From: Anodontia alba
Taxonomy: Eukaryota; Mollusca; Bivalvia; Lucinida; Lucinidae
Reading direction: 5' to 3'
Assembly: GCA_964016985.1 (NCBI GenBank)
Contig: OZ024835.1
Span: 59,554,714-59,618,713 of the forward strand
Length of the DNA stretch: 64,000 nucleotides
Below, in pieces: positions 11,011-43,500 of this stretch; positions within the stretch are counted from its first letter, which is position 1, and every line of letters begins with the position of its first letter. Under the pieces are notes generated by a model. The model was not told where the DNA came from. It did no database searches and worked only from the letters and a program-made list of their open reading frames with translations. The translations under genes and the position numbers were made by a program.

Positions 11011-11167
11011 CGAAGGCGAGGCGGTTCTAACGAGTACCTACACTCTATGTTTTTTTTTTTTTTTTTGCAAAATAAGAAAAAAAATGTTTACCCCTGTAAA
11101 CCCCAGTTTTACTATATAAAAGTGGGTTTTACGGGGGTCAACATTATATAGGTATATATTCGTGATG
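11011..11167 (+). mobile_element. CATTACG-family element, copy 10, right half
   Basis: Starts in the hairpin centre (AGGCGAGGCGGTTCTAACGA), has a T-run at 11049-11066, ends TATTCGTGATG. Confidence 0.85.
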
Positions 11168-11972
11168 CGTAGTCTGATCCGGGTCTACACTGTTTCCCCT
11201 GGTCCGCCTGTCCGAATACGTAGAATAAGTTCGGTAATTTTATCAAATCGACCACCCCCCCCCCCCCCCCCCCCCTCTCAGAAATCATCCTGTAGAGTAC
11301 ACAGTATGTCGTATTAAGATCATTGAGCTCATTACGGAGAATTTGTCAAATTTGCGAAAGGATCAGTGAGTAGGACTTAGCGCCATATTCCTCATAAACA
11401 GACATTTTATGGCCCTAACTAGACACTTCTTACCCCTTGGACTTAACATCCCTTCCCCCCCCCCACCCACCCCCACCCCACCCAGCACACACACCCGTGA
11501 CTCAAATTTCCTTCTCATAGACAATTTCAGACAAATCTACAAAATTTGGGGTATTGTAGTTACATTAAATTTGATAAATTTGGGATATCGTATGTAACCT
11601 TAATTTAATTAATTTGGGATACAATGTACATATGTACCATATACACCCATTTTACTACCTGTGAATGAGAGTAAAATTGGTGAGTTGCAAACACTGAAGA
11701 CCTGATTAGACGCCACCTACTACCGCGTCTGATCAGGGTCTATACTGTTTCCGCAGGCCCGTCTGTCCGAGTACGTTGTATAAGTACGGTAATTTTATCT
11801 AATCGACCACTCTTCTCACAAGTCGTCCTGGATCTAGAATCAACGGTATGTCGTATTAAGATCATTGAGCCTATTTCGGGGAATTTGTTAAATTTGCGAG
11901 AGGGTCATTGATGAGGATTTATGACCGAGGCTAGCTGCTCTGGCCCAGAAAACGTGATCATAGCAAGAAATT

Positions 11973-12029
<57 letters not shown>

Positions 12030-12237
12030 ACTCTCTCTCTCTCTCTCTCTCTTTGTGTGTGTGTGTGTATGGGTGTGTGTGTGTGTGTGTGTGTGATCAT
12101 TACTCTCAAGGGAATTTCTTTCAGAATCTAACCCTTACGGTTCAAACAGCCCTGAGGAAACAGTGTACACCCAGATCAGACACCATTGCCACATATCAAG
12201 CAGTTCTAGGATATAGTACGAGTAACATCAACAAGTA
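11168..12237. other. No gene; repeats only
   Basis: Core B fragments at about 11170-11210, 11695-11752 and 12165-12190, a C-run at 11253-11275, (CT)n at about 11975-12051 followed by (GT)n to about 12093. The two tracts 11170-11350 and 11700-11900 are diverged copies of each other (both have a GGTATGTCGTATTAAGATCA-like word). Confidence 0.7.
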
Positions 12238-12903
12238 CAGTGAACCCTCGTTACAACGACAGCATTTGTTCCCAAAAAAATTTGCCACTAAAAATAATGT
12301 GCTGTTTTACAGAATACTAAATGAGCAGATTGATATGTAAGAAAGGTCTTGTTCTGTACTATTTCCTTACATAACGTATGTTTTTATATTTGTTAGAATC
12401 GCCTCACCATCACGAAAACACGCATATATAATTTTGACCCCCTTAAACCCCACTTTTATATAGTAAAACTGGGGTTTACTGGGGGTATACATTATTTTTC
12501 TTATTTCTGCTCAAAAACATAGATTGTGGGTACTCGTTAGAACCGCCAAGCTGAGGCGGTTCTAACGAGTACCCACAATCTATGCTGAGGCGGTTCTAAC
12601 GAGTACCCACAATCTATGTTTTGAGCAGAAATAAGAAAAATATCAAAGTATTTTATGTGAAAATTTTCAGTTTTTGGAGGTGAAATTTCCTATATATTTG
12701 TATAGGCGTGTTTACGTAATGTAGGCGATTTTAAAAATATCTAAACCATATGTGTCTTTAAAGTACACATGTATTAATTACAATATTCGTGCATAATTTG
12801 TGACTAATTGTTACCTCTTATGCGAAGGTTTCAGGACAGTCAAATTGTCATGACAATGCATTTTATTGTTATATCGAGTGTCGGTATAAAGAGGGTTTAT
12901 GTA
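12238..12903. mobile_element. CTCGTTACAACGAC MITE with TA target, interrupted by CATTACG copy 11
   Basis: The left end CAGTGAACCCTCGTTACAAC follows TA. The right end contains TATCGAGTGTCGGTATAAAG. The core left arm GTTAGAATCGCCTCAC and right arm TAGGCGATTTTAAAAATATC flank the inserted element exactly at the hairpin tip. A related uninterrupted copy is at 38650-38972. Confidence 0.75.
12408..12721 (-). mobile_element. CATTACG-family element, copy 11, nested in another hairpin
   Basis: CATCACGAAAACACGCATAT to ...GGCGTGTTTACGTAATG. Its own right arm is tandemly duplicated (GAGGCGGTTCTAACGAGTAC occurs twice, about 12556 and 12590). Confidence 0.92.
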
Positions 12904-13063
12904 GTAAAATGGATGTTTTTGTTTCTACAAAGATGATATTTAGTAAAGGTGTCCGAATAACTCTGATACTTATTACAATAATACAGTGTAATACAGTATA
13001 GCATAGTCTCTGAATAGTCTGCGTAGATATAATATACTCATTCACTACAAGTATTAGCTTTGA

Positions 13064-13101
<38 letters not shown>

Positions 13102-13725
13102 TTAACATTTTTTCTGTCAATTATCAATCAGCTTTAATATTTATTGTATGATTAGCGTACAGCAAGCTTTTTTGTGAAAGCTAAGCTAATACTTGCTTAT
13201 TATAACGTTGAACATTTCAAGAAAATAGCATTGTACCAGTCCATGACCTTTTATAAAGTGCTTCCGGAGTAACGGCAAACACAGTGGTTGTCTACGTTCG
13301 TGCATATGTGGTATATGCAATGATTGTCTACACCACTGCATATACTCCACCAAGATTCCTTTTCTCGTGGTAAGGCACCACTTTTTTTCTGCTTAAAAGA
13401 AGCTAAACGGATTAGGGATTGCATGAACACGCATGAAGACTGACTGTAAAGTAAAGCATTCATGCTTTGGTAATTCATACAATGAGTGACGATCAACGCC
13501 TTTATTATTGTAAGTTCTCAAATTGAATTATTAAGGTAAACATATATTGGAATTGAAGAAAAACATAAATGGATTATAAAATATGATTGCGTAATCCCTA
13601 TGCAAACTAGGAAATTCAATCTACTATTTATTTATACGAATATAATCTTTCTACAGACACACGTCCAATACATGAAACAGGAGCAATTATCATTTCATTC
13701 GCGTTTGCTCTAACAGAAAACTCTA
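12904..13725. other. No gene recognised
   Basis: A/T-rich with an A-run at about 13065-13095. Nothing else identified. Confidence 0.6.
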
Positions 13726-13832
13726 CCCAGTCAGCATTCTACGTAAATCTATATCGGGCCTTCATCGGCCCGTCAGGGTAGCTGACGGGCCGATGACGGC
13801 CCGATATAGATTTACGTAGAATGCTAGCTGGG
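13726..13832. mobile_element. 107-bp palindromic MITE, copy 1
   Basis: Near-perfect inverted repeat from CCCAGTCAGCATTCTACGTA to TACGTAGAATGCTAGCTGGG with centre CAGGGTAGCTG. Arm bases ATCGGG/CCCGAT. Confidence 0.92.
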
Positions 13833-13909
13833 ATATTGGTAAAAAAAGCCCCGTCCTTTTTATCCCACGACCGATAGGTTCGGGTGATAAAGCGATCAGC
13901 ATGACGTCC

Positions 13910-15090
13910 GTCTGTCCGTCCGTCCGTAGACGCATCCTTGTGCGCTCCATAACTTTGATACCTTAGACATATTTTGATAATATTTAGTAAGAATGAAGAG
14001 GAAGACATGTAGGCGTGTCACGAGCAAGAGAGACATCTCTCACTATCATAGTTATGTAGTTATCTCCCCTGAAGCCCAAATCTTATGCAGGCCATAACCT
14101 TCATGCCATTAAAGATAATTTGATAATATTTGGTTGGGATGAAGAGGAGGACCAGTAGGCGTGTCACGTGCAAGAGAAGCAACTGTCACTTTCTTCTTAA
14201 TGTAGTTATCTCCCCTGAAGTAGATATGAATAGACGCATGCTTGTTCACTCCAGAACTTTGATACCCTTTGTCATATTTTGATAATATTTGGTAGGAATG
14301 AAAAAAGGACCAGTAGGTGTGTCGCGTGCAAGAGAGACAACTCTCACTTTCTTCTTTATGTAATTATCTCCCCTGAAGTTCAAATCTTGTGCAGGCCATA
14401 GCTCCAATACTCTTTGAGATAGTTTAATAATATTTAGTAAGGATGAAGAGGAGGACGAGAAAGCATGTCGGGTGCAAGAGAGGCAGCTCTCACATTCTTC
14501 GTTATGTAGTTATTTCCTCTGAAGCAGAAATCCATAAACGCCACCTTGAGCGCTCCATAGCTTTGATATCCTAAGACATATTTTAATTTTATTCCGTAGG
14601 GATAAAGAGGATGACAAGTAAACGCGTCAAATACAAGAGAGACAACTCTCACTTTCTTCATTATGTAGTTATCTCCCTTGAAGCTGAAATCTTGTACAGG
14701 GCAAAACTTCAGTACTATTTGAGATAATTGATAATATTTGGTAGAAATGAAAAGGAGGACCAGTAGGCGTGTCACTTGCGAGAGAGACAACTCTCACTTT
14801 CTTCCTTATGTAATCTCCCCTGATGCCCAAATCTAGTGTGGGCCATTACTCCCATACTATTTAGATAATTTGATAGTATTTGGTAGGGATGAAGAGGAGG
14901 ACCAGTAGGCATGTCACAAACAAGAGAAAACTTTCAGTTTCTTTGTTTTCTAGATATCCTACCTGAAGCAAAAATCTTGTGCAGGCCATAACTCTCATAC
15001 TGTTTGAGATGATTTGATAATATATGGTGGGGACATGTATCAGTTCAGCTAGGAGTGTCGCATGCAAGAAGGACAGTTTTTTTCTAGTTA
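13910..15090. repeat. Degenerate tandem array, about 150-bp units in alternating types
   Basis: Eight units marked by a GATAATATTTGGTAGGRATG word at 13976, 14122, 14281, 14426, 14583, 14730, 14872 and 15016. Units 1, 3 and 5 have a GCGCTCCATAACTTTGATAC-like lead; units 2, 4, 6, 7 and 8 have GGCCATAACTNNCATACT. So the first part is a dimer repeat of about 305 bp. Confidence 0.8.
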
Positions 15091-15129
15091 TCTCCCCCAA
15101 ACGAATTTCTAAGCCAAATTTTTGTGCAC

Positions 15130-15588
15130 CCCATAACTTCTTAATGGTTTGAAATCTATATTACTAAATACATACATTGTAGCTTGTAAGATTAACAGAG
15201 ATAACGGTAAAGATTACCAGCGGGGTTTCAACACAGATTCGTCAGCATATAATTTCGATTTTTTGATTTATGGAATTTTGTTTGCTTTTCCTGATTTTAT
15301 TTTTAAATTATTAACAATACGTGTTTTCAAATTCTCCCAAAGTAGATGAATATCTTTTATCGAATTTCCACCTGTAAGACCTTACTGACCTTCAAGTTCG
15401 TGGGAAATAAATCGGTTCATCCAGTTACATTACTGCGGTCAGACGGTGAGCAGCTTATGCTTTGTGTTGCAGCTATGAACAACTTGATGTACATTAAAAT
15501 TAAAACGAGACGGCACACGAAATTAAGAATATTGTGTGTGTGTGTGGGGGGGGGGGAGTTGACGGGAGAGGTGATTCACTTATTTCAA

Positions 15589-15683
<95 letters not shown>

Positions 15684-16500
15684 TGACGGTTTGCTTGTGG
15701 GATTTGCTGCTCTGATGGCTATTTATTTTCATCGTTTTTTTTTTAAATATATTGTTTATTAAAAAGCGAACAGATATATTTGACGGGGAAGTGAGAAAAT
15801 AAAAGATGAAGAGAAAAAGGCTAATTAATACGGATTTATCTGCGCAAACAATACATGTACTCACCTCTCTTGACTATATATATATTTTAATTTTCTTACT
15901 TCAGAGAAAATGCAACAGAACTGTCACTAAGAAGTCCTATAGAAACAACAAAACACAAAACAAGATAATAAAGCAATAAAAAAAGAAAAAAAAAAAAAAA
16001 AAAAAAAGAAAAAAGGAACAAAAAAGAAAGAACACCATATATTCAGGATTCCCTCCTGTCAGCTTTTAAAAAAAACAATTACGTTATGTGTCTCTGTAAC
16101 TTTTGCGCACTACCTGTATTTATAACCGGTAAAATATACCAAATCGCCTCAATATATGATCATTTATAGCATTAGTATAACATAAGTTGTGACAGTAATT
16201 GATGTTGACAGCAATTAGCAAGGCAATTTTATTGATTAACTTAAATGCCCTTCATTATTTGGAACAATTCAAAATTGATTTTTTTTCTGAAGATTTTTTT
16301 TCCTTTGAGGTAGAGCAAATGTGAGATTTTCATACACGGGAATACATGGACAATTCGGAATGTCGGACGATAACATAAGCTGTGATGGACACATTAATAC
16401 TTATTCTATGAGATAAAGTCAAATACGAAATCTGAAAGTACGAATCGAACTTATTTTAATTTATATCTGTATTCAGTATTTTCAGAGCCTGTTTCTTTCT

Positions 16501-16533
<33 letters not shown>

Positions 16534-16574
16534 TATCATTTTTTGGAGTAAATGTAAGGTCAAAATATCGAATG
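15130..16574. other. Upstream flank of the EF-hand gene, simple repeats
   Basis: (GT)n at 15593-15680, G-run at about 15547-15557, A-rich tract at 15975-16020, T-run at about 16502-16532. No exon recognised. A promoter would lie in this region or under CATTACG copy 12, but I cannot identify one. Confidence 0.6.
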
Positions 16575-16619
16575 CATTACGAAAACACACCTATTCAAAT
16601 ATATTGAAAAGTTTACCGC

Positions 16620-16653
<34 letters not shown>

Positions 16654-16844
16654 AGATAAAAACTCTGATATTTTTCATATTTCTGCTCAAAACATAGATT
16701 GTGGGTACTCGTTCTAACGAGTACCCACAATCTATGTTTTGATCAGACATATGAAAAATACTGTATACCACTTTAAACCCCATTTTTACTATATAAAATT
16801 GGGGTTTAAGGGGGTCAACACTATATAGGCATGTTTTGGTGATG
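16575..16844 (+). mobile_element. CATTACG-family element, copy 12, just upstream of the EF-hand start
   Basis: CATTACGAAAACACACCTAT to ...GGCATGTTTTGGTGATG, with an A-run at 16621-16650. The hairpin tip is deleted (GTACTCGTTCTAACGAGTAC). It ends 78 nt before the ATG at 16922. Confidence 0.92.
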
Positions 16845-16921
16845 ATACACAAGTCTAATTATGTCATAGTTTTTCGCAACCTGTTTAATTTCAAACCTGG
16901 AGATCAACATAAAAACGCAAC

Positions 16922-37135
<20,214 letters not shown>

Positions 37136-37394
37136 CGGATGCTCAAGTTACAGAAATACAGTGTAAAACTGACTTTATAGTGCAATAGATACTACTAATT
37201 TCAGAATTCAACAGACTTTCCTTATTGCACTACATCGTACGGACAGGTGATATTATACTGAAGTGAAAAAGAAACAAATAGTTAACTTTTATGTTGAATT
37301 AAAATGATGTTTTCAAAGGCATCTAAAATATTTTCATATGGTTTTAAAGCAACATCTTAAGTAATTTATTCCATTCTTTTAACAATGCATTTCC

Positions 37395-38160
37395 CTACTG
37401 AGCGAGATTGGTGTGGCTATTCCGATGCCTCTGTACCGTTCTGTCCAGTGCGTCCCAAAGATGCTCAATCATGGGCATCTTTACTGTATGGTGGCCGATC
37501 AAGTGGGATAGTGTTACGGTAAGCCTGAAAGTTACGACAAACTCTGGTTACGTGGGGCCGGGCATTATCATATTGTAAAATCAATTAATATTGCTGCACA
37601 AGAGGGACTGCAATGGGCGGAGGCCTTCATCCATGTACTTTACTGCTCTTAAATTGCCCTGTATCACAATCAAATGTGATTTTACACCATGAGAAATGCA
37701 CCCCCTCCCCCACGCAAAGCATAACAAAACCTCCTCAATACTACTGCCGATAACGCAAACGTCTGCGAATCGGTCAACATGGCGTCAGTAAAAGCGACGT
37801 CGGCCATCTGGGTGAAAAAGAGTGAAACAGGACGCGTCAGTAAAAATGACTCGTCTCCACCGCCGCATCAGAAATCTTCTCCGCCGCATCAGAAATAGTT
37901 TGTGAGCATATGCCGTGTACCACGCCATGCGACGTGCCTGTCAGAGGCGGACCGACATACGGACGGTGTGCCCAGCCTCGCGTAATGGATTTCGCACAAT
38001 TCCGCGGTGAACGGGGCTATTATGAGTGCCAACGATTGTAAGGTCAGTTTCAGTGGCCGTAAGCCGACGATTGCGCAAGCGCGAGAGACGAATAACGCTG
38101 TTCGGACGTTGCGAAGTGCTACGTGGACGTCCAGACCGTGGTCGGTTGGCAACGCTTCCT
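37395..38160 (-). pseudogene. Tc1-like transposase remnant
   Basis: Read on the minus strand, successive frames match the layout of a Tc1-family transposase: a DNA-binding part (RPRSGRPRST, RLSRLRNRRLTATETD, HRGIVRNPLREAGHTV), then RRVIFTDASCFTLFHPDGRR (first catalytic Asp; the usual DES is DAS), GISHGVKSHLIVIQGNL-like text, LQYDNARPHVTRVCR (second Asp), and finally, in another frame, IEHLWDALDRTVQRHRNSH. Several stops and at least one frameshift separate the blocks. I could not define terminal repeats. It begins about 260 nt after the EF-hand stop codon. Confidence 0.8.
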
Positions 38161-38649
38161 GTCTCCTTTAAATGCCTGACATATATAAATTGTAGGTCGA
38201 AAAAATCTTATAAATTGTTTAAAATCAGAACAAAACTTTACCCTGCGTTTCTTTTTCACTTCAGCATATGTTTGTATCAAATGATACACAGTGATTGTCG
38301 TTTTCAGCATTATTTCTGTTACGAAAGAGATTATCCTTGAAACTGAATGACAAGTTTATCTAATAATTCAGCAATATTCATTTCCTTCCTTGTAGTCATT
38401 TTTGAGGTGTGAAATTGGTTCTGCTGAGATTATGTCAAACCTGATGTAGTTATTATTTACAACTTAACAATGATGTAAAGTGTTGGTTTTGACAACCAGT
38501 CGTCACCTTTTAAAATATTGCAAGATGTGGAAAGTCTAACCATTTCTGAAATAAGTAGTATTAAACAAAGCTTATCAGCTAAATAGAGCAGTGCCAACAG
38601 ATTTATAAATAGACGTCATAGTGAGAATATTTACCAAACTAAAGGGCAA

Positions 38650-38972
38650 CAGAAACATCCCTATGGTTACAACGACAGCATTTGTTCCCGAAGACGTTGC
38701 CATTAAAATGAATTTGCTGTAGTAAAGAATCCTTAATGTGCAGATTGCTTATTTCCCAATAGAACGTATGTTTTTGGATATTTATTAGAATCGCCTGACT
38801 GAGGCGATTCTAACAAATATCCAAAACATATTTCTTTAAAGAATTAAATACAATATTCTTGCATAATTTGTGACCAACTGTTACCTTTTAAGCGAAGGTT
38901 TCGCCACAGTCAAATTGTCATTATAACGAATGTTGTCGTTGTATCGAGGGTCGGTATAAAGAAAGTTGTCTG
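38650..38972. mobile_element. CTCGTTACAACGAC MITE, uninterrupted copy
   Basis: GGTTACAACGACAGCATTTG at left, GTTGTATCGAGGGTCGGTAT near the right end. Central hairpin GGATATTTATTAGAATCGCC / GGCGATTCTAACAAATATCC is core A type. It serves as the empty-site reference for 12238-12903. Confidence 0.78.
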
Positions 38973-39045
38973 TATATCTTTATTCACTCAATCCATCATT
39001 ATACATAGTATCATGAGGATATCTAAACATGACAAAGCACATCTA

Positions 39046-39451
39046 CAGTAAAACCTCGATGCCTCGAACACGAATGGCTCGTTTACGTGGATGATTTGAA
39101 CTCATTTTTGAGTCCCTAGGGAATTCGTCCGATAGCTCAAGAAAACAAATATAGGGAAATTATCTTATTTTATCACGAAAATATATGTTATGTGTACTCA
39201 TTAGAATCGTCTAATCGATGAGGCAATTCTAACGAGTACACTCAACGTACCTTTATTTCATAGAAGATGGAAAAAATCCTGAATTATCCCCTTTTGCCTC
39301 CGGACCTGGCACTAAATTACCCCCCTTTGCCTCCTGACCTGACAAATTTCGATGGTCCCAAACATATTCGAGGCAAATTTCGATGGTCCTAAACATGTTT
39401 GAGGCAAATTTCGATGGTCCCAAACATTTTGGAGCAATTGAGGTTCTACTG
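39046..39451 (+). mobile_element. Pogo-like CTCGAAC MITE, copy 4, with internal duplications
   Basis: CAGTAAAACCTCGATGCCTC to GAGCAATTGAGGTTCTACTG, TA both sides. The right third is expanded: CAAATTTCGATGGTCC is present three times. Confidence 0.82.
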
Positions 39452-39804
39452 TATATGGCAAAACAATAAATAAATAAATAAATAAATAAAAAACGATTAC
39501 TGATATAATAATACCTTGTCCGGCAAAATAAGACCGCTGATACTAGTAACAGCTTCATTGTACGGCGCAATAAAGCCGGGAGGCAGTGGGAATCCTTGAT
39601 CGGGCACGACTGTCGAATGCCTACCGACTGCTACGTCATACGAGGAAACCCCATCGTCACACGCTGCCAGCAGACACTCCTTGGCTATATTTAAATTTTG
39701 TATCACCATAGTTTACTCTTAGTTGCTCTGCTTGTGAAAAAAATTGCTTAATCATCAATAATCGTGCAGGTAAGCTTTCAAGGACCTAATATATGCAAAA
39801 TATA

Positions 39805-40105
39805 CAGTACAACCTCAAAAGCTCGAACAACTTTGGGACCATGCAAATTTATTCGAGACATGGGTAGTTCGGGCAACTGACGGTTTATCATGGTGCCAGG
39901 TCAGGGAGCAAATGGTGATAATTAGGGATTTTTTTTTACTTTATCTTCTACACAATAATAGTATGTTGAGAGTACTATTTTGGAATCGCCTCAATGAAGC
40001 GATTCTAATGAGTACATACAACATACAATTTCATAATAACAGAAAAATTCCCTATTTTTTTAACTTGAGTTGTCGGAAGAATTTTGCTAGGAACTCATAA
40101 ACGAG
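39805..40105 (-). mobile_element. Pogo-like CTCGAAC MITE, copy 5, inverted and truncated
   Basis: CAGTACAACCTCAAAAGCTC after TA; order of internal blocks is reversed relative to copy 3. Hairpin GGAATCGCCTCAATGAAGCG at about 39983. The other terminus is missing. Confidence 0.75.
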
Positions 40106-40559
40106 TTTGATTTTTATGCTCTCAAAGGTGTTGCACTGATGAGTTAGAAACCCTTCACGCTGACTGAACAAATGTCGTGTGTACCACGGCAGAACTAAGG
40201 GCGAATGTTGTGACCAAGTAAAATCGATATAAGCCCCCACCCCCAAGTAAGGTTTTTATTGACCGTTCCAAGGCGATGCTTCTACTGTGGTTTACTATTT
40301 TTGTCATTGTATGTCTTTGCATGTATGTCCTGGTGACACTTTTAATTTGGATAGCCGTTTGGCCAATTTTTTGGAAGGAACTGTCCTTTTGGCTTTCTGC
40401 TTGTAGTGTTTTGATTGTGCCCCTTTTTTCCCTTTTGTGCCTTGAACGGCATATAGGTAATGTATCGATTTCTAATTATTGCCTTCCTTTCTGTTCGAAT
40501 CGTCCAAGGTAAACGAACTGTCGTTTGGGGTTTTACTGAAATGCACTGTAGATTCTTCA

Positions 40560-40870
40560 TAAGTTGTTTTCTTATAGGACGGTTTGGATATAAGACGTTG
40601 TGATTCACTGAAATCTCTTTATAAGATGGTTTTACTATAAGACGGTTCGGTTATAAGACGGCCTGAAAATGAATCCCAAAAAGGTTGCATCCAAACAAAT
40701 ATGTATAGATTATATAGAAAAAATGACCATAAATGGTCATTTTCTATATAACCTAGACATATTTGTTTTTTGTTTATGCAGAAAAGTAACCATTTATGAA
40801 AGAAATTACCATTTGCTATATAATCTAGATTTTTCGGTTGTTTGGCAAACGCGGTTTTCACATTGCAATA
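40560..40870. mobile_element. TATAAGACGG element with internal palindrome
   Basis: Several TATAAGACGGTT words (40570-40665), then a palindrome ACAAATATGTATAGATTATA ... TATATAACCTAGACATATTTG+T (40697-40769) around AATGACCATAAATGGTCATT. Ends not defined. Confidence 0.6.
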
Positions 40871-41405
40871 GTCTAATAGAGAGATTGTGGTGTACGTGTA
40901 CTGTAGAGAGCACCCGTGCAAACCGATTTTACCGCATTTCCACACTTGTCCTAAAATTAGTGCATGTAAATTTTGGTACCTGTTGATGTGTCTAAAAATT
41001 GCTGGATGAAAGGCAGACAGTATATACCCTTATCAGGCTCCGCATTTCATTGAAACGAAAAAAAAACATAATATTAATTTTATGAGAGGTATGCTCCTTT
41101 TCAAGTTCAATATTTTGTAGGGACACGCATATAGTTGGGTGCAAAGTGTTTTACAATACGACTGTCTTATTATTATTATTATCATCATTTTTTAGGTACT
41201 TTGTTTATCCTATCTTACATTTCGCCCCACGATTATATCAAGAATTAGTAATCGAAGACGACTGTATAGTATCCCCTGATTTTGGAAGTACACAAAGACG
41301 GTTCTAATCAGACTGCGCGGATGTGCAGCCTGATCTGGCTGTTCGTTGACCACATACGCGCTGAGGGAGTAAGATCAACGTAAACACTTTCTCTGGTAAA
41401 TGCAT
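40871..41405. other. No gene recognised
   Basis: A core B hairpin at about 41297-41350. Otherwise A/T-rich unique-looking sequence. Confidence 0.6.
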
Positions 41406-41410
41406 AATCT

Positions 41411-41452
41411 CATAATAACGGCGTTTCGACGTCGCAGTGACGTCGAAACGAC
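41411..41452. repeat. CGTTTCGACGTC palindrome
   Basis: Arms CGTTTCGACGTC and GACGTCGAAACG separated by GCAGT. CpG-rich in an A/T-rich setting. Confidence 0.8.
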
Positions 41453-41590
41453 TTTATTACAACGTATTTGATGGGGTTGTGAGTTGTCAGTTCTTTTGGA
41501 AAATGTTTTTGTATGTCATTAAATATGTGTTATGTACAATGAGTATTTGTATAAATGCGCGAAAAAAGTACGTGTTTGTTATTTTAAAGG

Positions 41591-41694
41591 ATCTTACACT
41601 CGTGGTCATTTCATATGAAATTTATGAAACGACATTCATAAATGCCTTCGGCTCGTTTAATAAATTTCATATGAAATGACCACGAGTGTAAGAT
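41591..41694. repeat. Perfect 34-bp inverted repeat, 36-bp loop
   Basis: 41591-41624 (ATCTTACACTCGTGGTCATT...) is the exact complement of 41661-41694. The arms contain the self-complementary TTTCATATGAAA. The loop has a partial second stem (TGAAACGA / TCGTTTAA). Confidence 0.93.
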
Positions 41695-41699
41695 TCTGT

Positions 41700-42225
41700 T
41701 TATCATATGACTATTTTAAATAGGAATTCTTGCTTTTAATTGATTGACAGTTATACAACAGAAAATGCGTGTTGACATGGACATCGTCATGACGTTACCT
41801 GTTCCCGCCAAAGTGTTATCTAACGTGTGGTTATACGATTTTTATTACGACATCATCCATTGATTAACAGCGCTGTCAAATGATATATATCTGTGTGTGT
41901 GTGGCCGTTCTTAAGCAACGGTCGACGTTAGTTTTGAAGCCAGACATGCAAAGCATATACGCATTTTGCATTTTCACACAAGACTGAACATTAAAACAAA
42001 TATATTTCGAGAAACATAAATCTTTTTACATTAGTTGACTTTAATACCTTATTTCATATGTAAAAGTGAAATTTAAGTAAAGGTACTGCAAACCGAATGT
42101 AGGAAAAAGTCACAGAAAAGAAAGTCGCGGAATAAAAATAACAGATTTCGCTAGGAAAACACTCATGAAAGGATTTTGTTTTTGCTATAAGCTTACTTTT
42201 CATAGCTGTTATGTGAGGTAGACTT
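41700..42225. other. No gene recognised
   Basis: A/T-rich sequence; no repeat or open frame of note. Confidence 0.55.
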
Positions 42226-42332
42226 CCCAGCTAGCATTCTACGTAAATCTACATCGGGCCGTCATCGGCCCGTCAGCTACCCTGACGGGCCGATGACGGC
42301 CCGATATAGATTTACGTAGAATGCTGACTGGG
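42226..42332. mobile_element. 107-bp palindromic MITE, copy 3, loop inverted
   Basis: CCCAGCTAGCATTCTACGTA to TACGTAGAATGCTGACTGGG. Centre reads CAGCTACCCTG, the reverse complement of the centre of the other two copies. TT on both sides. Confidence 0.92.
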
Positions 42333-42842
42333 TTAATACTGTCGAAAACGGGTGTGAATCGCCCAGACACATGCAGATTATTTTAAATGCATGAACTAGT
42401 TAGAATGTTCAGTTTATAGGCAATTTGCACTGACGTCCAAACAGAAATAAAGCTCAACGGATGGGTGTGTAACAGAACAATGTTCAAGAACATCGAAGTA
42501 AGTCCATAGGCTCTTAAAATTGCCACTACAGCTTGCTAATGATATGCTTATTCTCGTATATTACTATACACTTATTTGCATATTCATACAAATGCAATTT
42601 TCATGTTGATATTTCATTTCTATACGTAATAAATGCTTTATTCAAAGTTTACTGCATATTCAATTTTGTTACTCCAATGTATACACAATTTTATGAAACC
42701 ACTTTCTCGTGATTAGTTTACAGCTTTCGACTTATGCCTAAAACGTCTCGTCTTACCTTATTTACTAAAATAGCGACGAAGAATGAAATTGAGCATGCAC
42801 ACGTAGTGCTTTTAGTCTAGAGATTATTAAGTTATTTTTGCC

Positions 42843-43500
42843 AAACCGCCAGCATATTTTACATACCACATTTCGACAATCCGTTGTCCTGCTAGTACCA
42901 GTCTAATAACTACCTAAGAAATAGTCCCTGTTAACGCTGATAAAGCTAAATTCTGCGTTCATACGTATTAGCCTTTTGCACTCTGATGCTTATAAATAGC
43001 AAATAGATAAATTCAACCAAGGAAAACTTCAAACCTTGAAGAAATAAATTATTTAACCCATTTAAGCCTAGCGTCCCATAAAAAGGGACATTGACAAACA
43101 TAGACCCAGATCAGACGCCACAGAACGCGACGTCTGATCAGAGTCTACACTGTTTGCATAAAATAGAGGAATTTCTATAAAACATGGTGATGATAAAAAC
43201 TAACCAGAACCCCTTCTATTGGAATTGAACCTGTCCAAAGACTTGATGCAGACTATTCCATTAAGCATAAATGGGTTAACATATTGAGTTTTATACTGGC
43301 AAACAAATACTCCAGTAAAATGAGCCAAATCTGCAGGGTTGGGTAAAAAGTGTAACCCAAGGCGCAGTCCAACTAAACTCCGAAAACAGAAAGGACAGAT
43401 AAGGGGTTATTAAATACCGAAAAGGACTAAATCCTAATCAGTTCTAGATGCCTATAGAATTTCAGGCCGCCGCCCCGTAAGCACCCTCAGTGCTTTGATT
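42843..43500. repeat. Dispersed repeat homologous to 19259-20080, without the CATTACG insert
   Basis: Same ordered words as the 19 kb copy (TTCGACAATCCGTTGTCCTG, TTGGGTAAAAAGTGTAACCC, AGAATTTCAGGCCGCCGCCC). It is interrupted instead by the TTAA MITE at 43057-43275. Confidence 0.75.
43057..43275. mobile_element. PiggyBac-like MITE (TTAA) with core B hairpin
   Basis: TTAA on both sides (43053-43056, 43276-43279), ends CCCATTTAAGCCTA and TAAGCATAAATGGG. The hairpin ATAGACCCAGATCAGACGCC / GACGTCTGATCAGAGTCTAC is at 43099-43152. Confidence 0.82.

Noticed and set aside
16910..16921. Extending EF-hand exon 1 upstream of ATG 16922
   Set aside because: An in-frame TAA at 16910-16912 closes the frame.
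38026..38340. Open frames on either strand in the GC-richer block near 38 kb
   Set aside because: They are shadow frames of the minus-strand Tc1-like transposase remnant.
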